A DNA stretch of 29,398 nucleotides, taken from assembly GCA_002428215.1 (NCBI GenBank), contig DIUI01000004.1:1-29398 (forward strand). The letters are read 5' to 3'. The notes under the pieces are model-generated. The model had not been told where the DNA came from. It saw only the letters and a program-made list of their open reading frames with translations, and made no database searches. This document shows, one piece after another, positions 23,506 through 29,398 of the stretch. Position 1 is the first letter of the stretch, and every line of letters starts with the position of its first letter. The position numbers and the translations under genes were made by a program. Source of the stretch: Prolixibacteraceae bacterium UBA6162 (GTDB lineage Bacteria > Bacteroidota > Bacteroidia > Bacteroidales > Prolixibacteraceae).

Positions 23506-25865
23506 ATGGCCAGATTTTTCTTTCTGTCACTTCTGTTTATTTACCATGCGGTTGCAGCCCATGATGCCAATTCTCGCTTATCAGACAACTTTTCGGTGTT
23601 GGGGAAGGTGGTTTCTGCCGGAGGAGAAGTTCCTTTTGCCACTATCTGCATAAAAGGAACCACCAGGGGAGTTGCTGCTGATGCTTTGGGCGATTTTAAA
23701 GTGAATAACCTCACAGCCGGAAAGTATGAACTGGTTGTTTCGGCTGTTGGATACCGGTCTGCCATAGTTGAAGTGGAGGTTCATACCGAAGGATCGGCTG
23801 AGCTTCTGGTTGAAATGGCATACGATAATATTGGACTGGAGCAGGTAGTAATTTCGGCAAACCGCAATGAACGGAGGAGAAGAGATGCCAGCTCAGTTGT
23901 TAACAGCATTCAACCTCATATGTTCGACAGAATGCAGAGTGTGACGCTAAGCGAAGGACTAAACTTTACGCCGGGTGTTCGCATGGAGAACAACTGCCAA
24001 AATTGTGGTTTTTCACAGGTTCGGATGAATGGTCTCGAGGGGCCCTATGCACAGATATTAATCAATTCGAGATCTGTATTCAGCGGCCTGGCTGGGGTGT
24101 ATGGTCTGGAGCTGATACCGGTAAATATGATTGAGCGGGTAGAGGTAATCAGAGGGGGCGGTTCGGCGATGTTTGGAAGCAATGCCATTGCCGGAACCAT
24201 TAATCTTATCACAAAAGATCCGATTTATAACAGTTTTAGCGCAGCTGCTACTTATGGGGGTATGGATTTCGACCGGACTTTTAGTCCCCAAAGCCCCGAT
24301 TATAATGTAAGGTTGAATGGCGCAATAGTGTCAAAAAACAATCTAAGTGGCTTAAGTATTTATGGATTTGGTCGTGAGCGTATTCATACGATGCCAATGG
24401 AGATGGCTTCTCGGAGCTTTCTTCGATTGAGAATATTACGACAGGGGCAAGAGTCTTCCACCGGACAGGCAGCAGGGGAAAAATTTCGGCCGACTATTTC
24501 AGGATTTACGAATACCGCAGAGGAGGCAGCCAATTTGACTTGCCCTTACATGAAGCCGATATTGCCGAAAGCACAAGCCATCGTATCCACTCCGGATCGA
24601 TTCAATTCGATCAACTATACAGAGAGGCTGATAAATTCTCGGTTTGGTTGTCGGCTGTTGGAGTTGACCGCGGATCCTATTATGGCGCCAACCAGGACCC
24701 TTCGGCTTATGGTCAGACCGACGATATTTCCTTCTCTTCGGGCATTCAATACACCTATAACGTAGCGCAGTTACTCATGGCTCCGGCAGAGATTACCTCT
24801 GGCCTGGAATATAGTTACAATCATTTACAGGATGGAAAGCCTCCCTATTTCGACGATGAAAACAACCGTTTTACTGAGCTTACTACAGTTGCCGATCAGC
24901 TGATGAAGACCATTGCGCTTTTTTCGCAGACGGAATGGAATTTTTCTCCGGTAATGCTTACTTTGGGGGCACGTCTGGATCGATATGAAATTAGCGACTT
25001 ACTCCGAACGGATGGAGCCCTTTCGGGCAATGTAATTAGTCCGCGGCTTAGCCTGCTCTATCATGTAGCAGAGAACCTTCAGTTGCGATCGGCCTTTGCC
25101 CGTGGTTTTAGAGCTCCTCAAATTTTTGACGAAGATCTTCACATTGAAACGTCTGGTGCGCGGCAGGTTATTCACCGCAATGACCCAAATCTCAGACAGG
25201 AAACCTCTAACAGCTATACGTTATCGCTTAATTACAGTCACGAGACGTTCTATTCTCAATATCAATTTCTTGTAGAGGGATTTGTTACCCGTCTGCATAA
25301 CCCGTTTGCCAATGAATATGGCCAGCCCAATGATGAAGGAGTGGTGGTTTATACCCGCATGAATGCTGAGGAGGGCGCTACTGTTATGGGGATAAATTTT
25401 GAATTCAATGCTGCATTATCGCGTAAATTTCAATGGCAGAGTGGATTTACTTTTCAGAAAAGCAGGTTCCAGGAACCCCAGGAGTTTGATGAGCGCCGAT
25501 TCTTTCGCACACCCGACAGTTATGGCTACCTAACACTTAACCGACAACTGTCAAAGAGCCTCGATCTCTCTGTTACATCCAGCTATACCGGGCCAATGCT
25601 GGTACCTTATTTTGGACCTCGTTTAGATAAGCCTGAAGAGGGCCGGCTGAATACAACCCGCTCCTTTTTAGATACCGGGGTTAAATTGGCTTATCGCATT
25701 AAGCTTACACCACATCTGGAGTTTCAAGTTAACGGAGGTGTAAAAAACCTGTTCAATAGTTATCAGAAGGATTTTGATATCGGCATTGAAAGGGATCCCG
25801 GGTATATGTATGGTCCTTCTCTGCCACGCATGGTATATCTGGGCATTCAACTTGGGTCCATTTAA
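23506..25865 (+). pseudogene. TonB-dependent outer-membrane receptor interrupted by a frameshift
   Basis: Two overlapping frames together encode one receptor of ~787 residues. The first frame (from ATG 23506) gives a signal peptide, a carboxypeptidase-regulatory-like beta-sandwich (~28-105) and a plug domain with VEVIRGGGSAMFGSNAIAG. It loses family sense after YGFGRER at about 24378. From about 24384 the second frame continues at once with SYDANGDGFSELSSIENI and the rest of the beta-barrel, ending at 25865 with the aromatic strand RMVYLGIQLGSI. A one-base loss near 24378-24384 explains the shift; no homopolymer is there. The plug holds an unusual NCQNCGF motif. Substrate is unknown; haem, siderophore, cobalamin and metal complexes are all possible. 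It could be a real mutation, a young pseudogene or a sequencing error. The downstream frame is otherwise intact, which favours a recent event or an error. Confidence 0.85.
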
Positions 25866-25982
25866 GTAAAAATTTGTCTGGAGTTTAATGAGTACCAGGC
25901 GCAAGAGCTTTCCAACAAAAGGTGGTTGATCGCTAATTGCCTAAAATTTTGTATTTTGACAAGAATTACAAATTTTACTGCA

Positions 25983-26882
25983 ATGATAAGAGTTGGATTT
26001 CATCGCTTGCTTATTTTATTCTTTTTGGCTGTGAGCAGCAATTCGTTTGCCACTTCACCTATTCTTGCCAAAGGGGCGAAGCTTATTTTACTGGCCGATG
26101 GATTTGGCTTTACCGAAGGTCCGGCTGCAGACAAAGCAGGAAATGTTTATTTCACGGATCAACCCAACAACAAAATATTAATTTGGTCGGTCGATGGGCA
26201 ACTCTCAACCTTTCACAATGCGGGGGGCCGGGCCAATGGTTTATATTTTGACGATAGTGGCAATCTTCTATCGTGTTCCGACGAGAACAATGAATTATGG
26301 AGCATTGATATGGATGGAAATGCAACGGTTCTGCTATCCGGATTTAACGGCCATAAGCTTAACGGGCCCAACGATTTGTGGATTGACCCCCGGGGGGGAA
26401 TCTATTTTACCGATCCTTTGTACAAAAGACCCTATTGGACCCGTGATCCGGAAATGCAACAGGATGGGGAACATCTTTACTACATAACTCCCGACCGCGG
26501 GCAGGTAATCCAGGTTGACCGCCAATTGGTTAAGCCCAACGGGATTGTGGGTACACCCGATGGCAAATATCTTTATGTTGCTGACATCGGGGATAGGAAA
26601 ACCTATCGCTATACCATTGCTGCCGATGGAATGCTACAAGACCGAAAACTCTTCGCCGAAATGGGGTCAGATGGAATGACCATTGATGCGAAAGGTAACG
26701 TGTACCTAACCGGGCGGGGTGTTACTGTGTTTGATAAGAGGGGTAAGCAGATTGAACACATTCCGGTTGAAGCAAACTGGACTGCAAATGTCTGCTTTGG
26801 TGGGCCTCGGCACAAGACTCTTTTTATTACTGCTTCACAATACTTGTATTCCATCGAAATGAAAGTTAAAGGGGCTCGTTAA
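25983..26882 (+). CDS. Secreted SMP-30/gluconolactonase-like hydrolase
   Basis: This 299-residue protein begins with a signal peptide (MIRVGFHRLLILFFLAVSS...FATS) and folds as a six-bladed propeller of the SMP-30/gluconolactonase/LRE family. The metal-site residues expected for sugar-lactone hydrolases are present: Glu45 in FTEGPAAD, Asn130 in LNGPNDLWID, Asn186 in KPNGIVGTPDG and Asp201 in YVADIGD. It probably opens a sugar lactone in the periplasm; the substrate is not known. The frame is open further upstream (25926), but only the ATG at 25983 places the signal peptide correctly. Confidence 0.87.
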   Translation: MIRVGFHRLLILFFLAVSSNSFATSPILAKGAKLILLADGFGFTEGPAADKAGNVYFTDQPNNKILIWSVDGQLSTFHNAGGRANGLYFDDSGNLLSCSDENNELWSIDMDGNATVLLSGFNGHKLNGPNDLWIDPRGGIYFTDPLYKRPYWTRDPEMQQDGEHLYYITPDRGQVIQVDRQLVKPNGIVGTPDGKYLYVADIGDRKTYRYTIAADGMLQDRKLFAEMGSDGMTIDAKGNVYLTGRGVTVFDKRGKQIEHIPVEANWTANVCFGGPRHKTLFITASQYLYSIEMKVKGAR

Positions 26883-26964
26883 TAAGAAGCCTGTTTTACT
26901 GCATCCGCAATGGGTGATAAATATCCTTTCAGGAGTCTTTGTTAAGGCATAGATTTGTTGAAAA

Positions 26965-26970
26965 GGGAGG
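26965..26970 (+). promoter_or_regulatory. Strong Shine-Dalgarno site of the porin-like gene
   Basis: GGGAGG lies 4 bases before the ATG at 26975. Most genes in this window lack such a site, as is usual in Bacteroidota, and this one decides the start codon. Confidence 0.6.
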
Positions 26971-26974
26971 TTGC

Positions 26975-27679
26975 ATGAGAAAAGCCTTGTTTATGTTGCT
27001 TGTGCTGGTGAGCGTTGCGGCCAGAGCACAGCACGACCTGCAAATTAATATGCAGGCAGATCTCTTCAGCCGGCACTATTGGAGAGGTTTTGTTTTTGGC
27101 GATATGCCTGCCATTGAGCCACAGGTAACTTTTTCGAAAGGGAAGTGGAGTCTTAATTTGTGGTCTGCCTATACTCTGAATGACAGCTACACAGAGATCG
27201 ATATAATCCCATCATATTCATTAGGGAATTTTGAAATAGTCTTTTTCGACTACTATAATCCGGTTATGGGTGTCAACAACCGATATTTCGATTTTACACC
27301 GGAGGGCAATCGCCATTCGGGAGAATTGGCACTCAATTACAACGGCAGCGAGTCGGTTCCGTTTCATTTTATGTGGGGAACCTTTCTGTATGGCGATAGA
27401 GACACAAATACGGGGAAAGCCATGTACTCAACTTATGTTGAATTTGGATATCCCTGGAGTATGTCGGGTTTTGATGCCAAGATATCGATGGGATTTACGC
27501 CGGCAAGGGGATTTTACAGCGACCGTTTTTCAGTGGTGCATGCCGGATTCTCACTTTTCCATAGGTATATCATTACTGAACAGATCTATATTCCGATGCA
27601 GTTATCGATTAATGGAAATCCTGCAGATTCGCAGGTGTGGATTATCTTTAGCGCAGGAATCGGAAAAAACAGTCAATGA
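26975..27679 (+). CDS. Small outer-membrane beta-barrel protein, TorF/Gcw_chp-type putative porin
   Basis: This 234-residue protein has a signal peptide (MRKALFMLLVLVSVAARAQ) followed by alternating amphipathic strands rich in Tyr, Phe and Trp. The N-terminal pattern DLFSRHYWRGFVFGDMPAIEP resembles the putative porin family found widely in Bacteroidota (Gcw_chp/TorF). No ligand is known. The frame opens at TTG 26939, but the ATG at 26975 has an unusually strong Shine-Dalgarno sequence (GGGAGG, 26965-26970) four bases upstream and starts the signal peptide. The flavin reductase gene follows after 9 bp. Confidence 0.7.
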   Translation: MRKALFMLLVLVSVAARAQHDLQINMQADLFSRHYWRGFVFGDMPAIEPQVTFSKGKWSLNLWSAYTLNDSYTEIDIIPSYSLGNFEIVFFDYYNPVMGVNNRYFDFTPEGNRHSGELALNYNGSESVPFHFMWGTFLYGDRDTNTGKAMYSTYVEFGYPWSMSGFDAKISMGFTPARGFYSDRFSVVHAGFSLFHRYIITEQIYIPMQLSINGNPADSQVWIIFSAGIGKNSQ

Positions 27680-27688
27680 AATTGAAGA

Positions 27689-28285
27689 ATGGAACTTAAG
27701 AAGGTTGATTTTAAGCCGGGTACCATGGTGTATCCGTTACCAGCTGTGATGGTTAGTTGCGGTGAGCACCCCGATGAGTACAACATCATTACCATATCGT
27801 GGACAGGAACCATATGCAGCGATCCTCCAATGTGCTACATTTCAGTAAGGCAGGGCAGAACCTCCTATCCAATTATTCGGCGTACCGGGGAGTTTGTAAT
27901 CAATTTAACCACTGAGCAGTTGGCCCGGGCAACCGACTGGTGTGGATGCCGGCCGGGAAGTAAATACAACAAGTGGAAAGAGATGGGCCTCAGCCCGCAG
28001 ACATCGAAACTGGTTAAAGCTCCGGGTATAGCTGAGTCACCGGTAAACATTGAGTGTGTAGTTAAACAGGTAATTCCGTTAGGGACACACGACATGTTTA
28101 TTGCCGAGGTTGTTAACGTAACGGTCGACAGCAGTTATATTGATGAACAGGGTGCATTTGATCTTGCTCGAGCTTTGCCATTGGTGTATAATCACGGGCA
28201 CTATTTTGGGCTGGGCCAGCGTATTGGAAAATTTGGCTGGTCGGTCGAAAAAAAGAAGAGTCCCCGCCACTCAGGTAAAAGATGA
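27689..28285 (+). CDS. Flavin reductase-like domain protein (FMN-binding split barrel)
   Basis: This 198-residue protein starts with the family pattern PGTMVYPLPAVMVSC, then NIITISWTGTICSDPPMCYISV and RTSYPIIRRTGEFVINL, which are the FMN-binding strands of the flavin reductase/DIM6 group. Such proteins reduce FMN with NAD(P)H or serve as redox flavoproteins. Several cysteines (e.g. DWCGCRPG) are visible. The C-terminus is basic (KKKSPRHSGKR). It lies 9 bp after the porin-like gene and is probably in its transcript. Confidence 0.88.
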   Translation: MELKKVDFKPGTMVYPLPAVMVSCGEHPDEYNIITISWTGTICSDPPMCYISVRQGRTSYPIIRRTGEFVINLTTEQLARATDWCGCRPGSKYNKWKEMGLSPQTSKLVKAPGIAESPVNIECVVKQVIPLGTHDMFIAEVVNVTVDSSYIDEQGAFDLARALPLVYNHGHYFGLGQRIGKFGWSVEKKKSPRHSGKR

Positions 28286-28321
28286 TCTGCCTGGTTTTGG
28301 GAAAGCTTGGCTGTGACGTAA

Positions 28322-28340
28322 CGGAATAGAAAGGATTCCG
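28322..28340 (+). terminator. Weak hairpin between the flavin reductase and M3 peptidase genes
   Basis: CGGAAT (28322-28327) pairs with ATTCCG (28335-28340) around a 7-nt loop. The nearest T-run (five T) is about 15 bp further on, so termination would be inefficient. Confidence 0.3.
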
Positions 28341-28420
28341 CTATATTAGCGCGAATTTTTAATAACCGCTTAAAAAAGCAACCAGCTCAAAACCATTGTA
28401 TAAACCTGAAAATTTGATTC

Positions 28421-29398
28421 ATGTTAAAGTTCATCATTACCGGAATCTGTTTAATTATAATCAGCACAACTATGCAAGCAGAGAATAATCCCTTGTTAAA
28501 ACCCTTTGAAACGCCATACGGAACGGCTCCTTTTTCAAAAATTGAACACCAGCATTTCCTGCCTACCCTTTTAGCTGCAATGGAAGAGGGGAGAAGGGAG
28601 ATTGACCATATTACCGAAAATCCTGCTCCGCCCGATTTTGAAAATACAATAGAAGCCCTTGAGGCTGCCGGCAAAAGCTTAAGTCGAATTAATGGTATAT
28701 TTTATAATCTTCAAAGTGCCGAAACCAATGAAGAACTGCAGAAAATAGCTCAGGAGGCAGCACCTCTTTTGTCAAAATATCAGAACGATATATCGCTCAA
28801 TCCGGTGCTATTTTCGAAGGTTAAGGCAGTTTTCGAAAGCACATCAAACAGATCGCTCAATTCGGAGCAGCAGATGCTACTGAACAACACTTATCAGCAG
28901 TTTGTGCGCCGGGGTGCAAATCTTTCGGAAGCGGAAAAAGAGCGCTACAGAGAGATCAGTACCGAGTTATCGATGCTGTCGCTCAGGTTTGGTGACAATG
29001 TTTTAAAGGAGACCAATCTCTATACAAAACATATTACCGATAAGGAACAGCTAAAAGGCATTCCGGAAGGATTGCTGCAGGGCATGGCGGCCAAGGCCAA
29101 AGCCCGTGGATTGGACGGATGGTTGGTTGATATAACAATGCCGGTCTTTGGTCCGGTTATGAAGTATGCCGAAAATCGTGAATTACGGCGGGAGTTGTAT
29201 ATGGCCAATGGATCAAAGGCTTTCAAAGGAAATGAGCTCGATAATCAGGCGATTGTAAAACGAATGACCGCATTGAGGCTTGAGATGGCAAGATTATTAG
29301 GCTACAGGAACTATGCTGATTATGTACTTGAAAGGAGTATGGCATCGACAACCAGCGAAGTATTTGGTTTGCTCAACCGTTTGCACGAAGCTGCTCTG
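28421..29398 (+). CDS. M3-family metallopeptidase (peptidyl-dipeptidase Dcp-like), 5' part only
   Basis: The frame is open from ATG 28421 to the window edge, giving 326 residues. It starts with a signal peptide (MLKFIITGICLIIISTTMQA), so the enzyme should be periplasmic. The sequence then matches the N-terminal helical half of M3A peptidases: PFETPYGTAPFSKIEHQHFLP, PPDFENTIEALE, and later RRELYMANGSKAF and ALRLEMARLLGYRNYADYVLE. The zinc motif HExxH lies further on and is not visible. A full protein would be ~700 residues. Dcp-like enzymes remove C-terminal dipeptides from oligopeptides. Confidence 0.92.
   Translation, partial: MLKFIITGICLIIISTTMQAENNPLLKPFETPYGTAPFSKIEHQHFLPTLLAAMEEGRREIDHITENPAPPDFENTIEALEAAGKSLSRINGIFYNLQSAETNEELQKIAQEAAPLLSKYQNDISLNPVLFSKVKAVFESTSNRSLNSEQQMLLNNTYQQFVRRGANLSEAEKERYREISTELSMLSLRFGDNVLKETNLYTKHITDKEQLKGIPEGLLQGMAAKAKARGLDGWLVDITMPVFGPVMKYAENRELRRELYMANGSKAFKGNELDNQAIVKRMTALRLEMARLLGYRNYADYVLERSMASTTSEVFGLLNRLHEAAL

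Noticed and set aside
1..29398. CRISPR arrays, tRNA or rRNA genes, insertion sequences, prophage or defence genes
   Set aside because: I looked in all gaps for regularly spaced repeats, tRNA-like arms, terminal inverted repeats and transposase or nuclease motifs and found none.

Overview
The window reads as chromosomal DNA from a member of the Bacteroidota, most likely a marine or sediment Bacteroidales/Marinilabiliales-type bacterium. The lineage call rests on several independent signs: a GldH gliding-motility lipoprotein and a PorZ homologue of the type IX secretion system (T9SS), a RicT-gldH gene pair, a DUF177-rpmF-fabH order, a large TonB-dependent receptor with an N-terminal carboxypeptidase-regulatory-like domain, and promoters of the Bacteroidota TTG-N19/23-TAnnTTTG type. 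Ribosome binding sites are mostly weak or absent, also as expected. The exact genus cannot be told from the sequence.

Layout. (1) 1-764, minus: a Tat-exported TIM-barrel sugar isomerase, cut by the window edge. (2) 1095-4978, plus: ricT-gldH overlapping by 4 bp, then trmB, an alkyltransferase-like gene and mrp, closely packed. (3) 4996-5949, minus: a coiled-coil OmpA-type lipoprotein, divergent from dxs. (4) 6269-9390, plus: dxs and an orphan membrane histidine kinase. (5) 9463-11525, plus: DUF177-rpmF with a promoter and terminator, then fabH with a structured leader. (6) 11694-17778, plus: bactofilin, an AtpI-like protein and F-type ATP synthase genes a, c, b, delta, alpha, gamma. The beta and epsilon genes are not here. 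The c-b gap holds two hairpins and a candidate promoter. (7) 17794-19715: a TSUP exporter-methyltransferase pair on minus, divergent from an ArsR-family regulator with a C-terminal cysteine cluster. (8) 19763-23432, plus: rdgB-porZ-recO. (9) 23506-25865, plus: a TonB-dependent receptor split by a frameshift. (10) 25983-29398, plus: a secreted SMP-30-like hydrolase, a small outer-membrane porin-like protein, a flavin reductase and the start of an M3 metallopeptidase.

How the genes work together. Most of the window is housekeeping: tRNA modification, isoprenoid precursor synthesis, fatty-acid initiation, ribosomal protein L32, Fe-S assembly, nucleotide-pool cleaning, recombination and energy conversion. 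The Bacteroidota-specific layer is the cell envelope and secretion set (GldH, PorZ, OmpA lipoprotein, TonB receptor, porin). The least explained pieces are the TSUP/methyltransferase/ArsR module, the non-coding c-b interval of the ATP synthase cluster, the fabH leader, and the frameshifted receptor. I saw no tRNA, rRNA, CRISPR array, insertion sequence, prophage gene or obvious defence system. I do not see convincing evidence for a wholly new system, and the TSUP module is the best candidate for follow-up.
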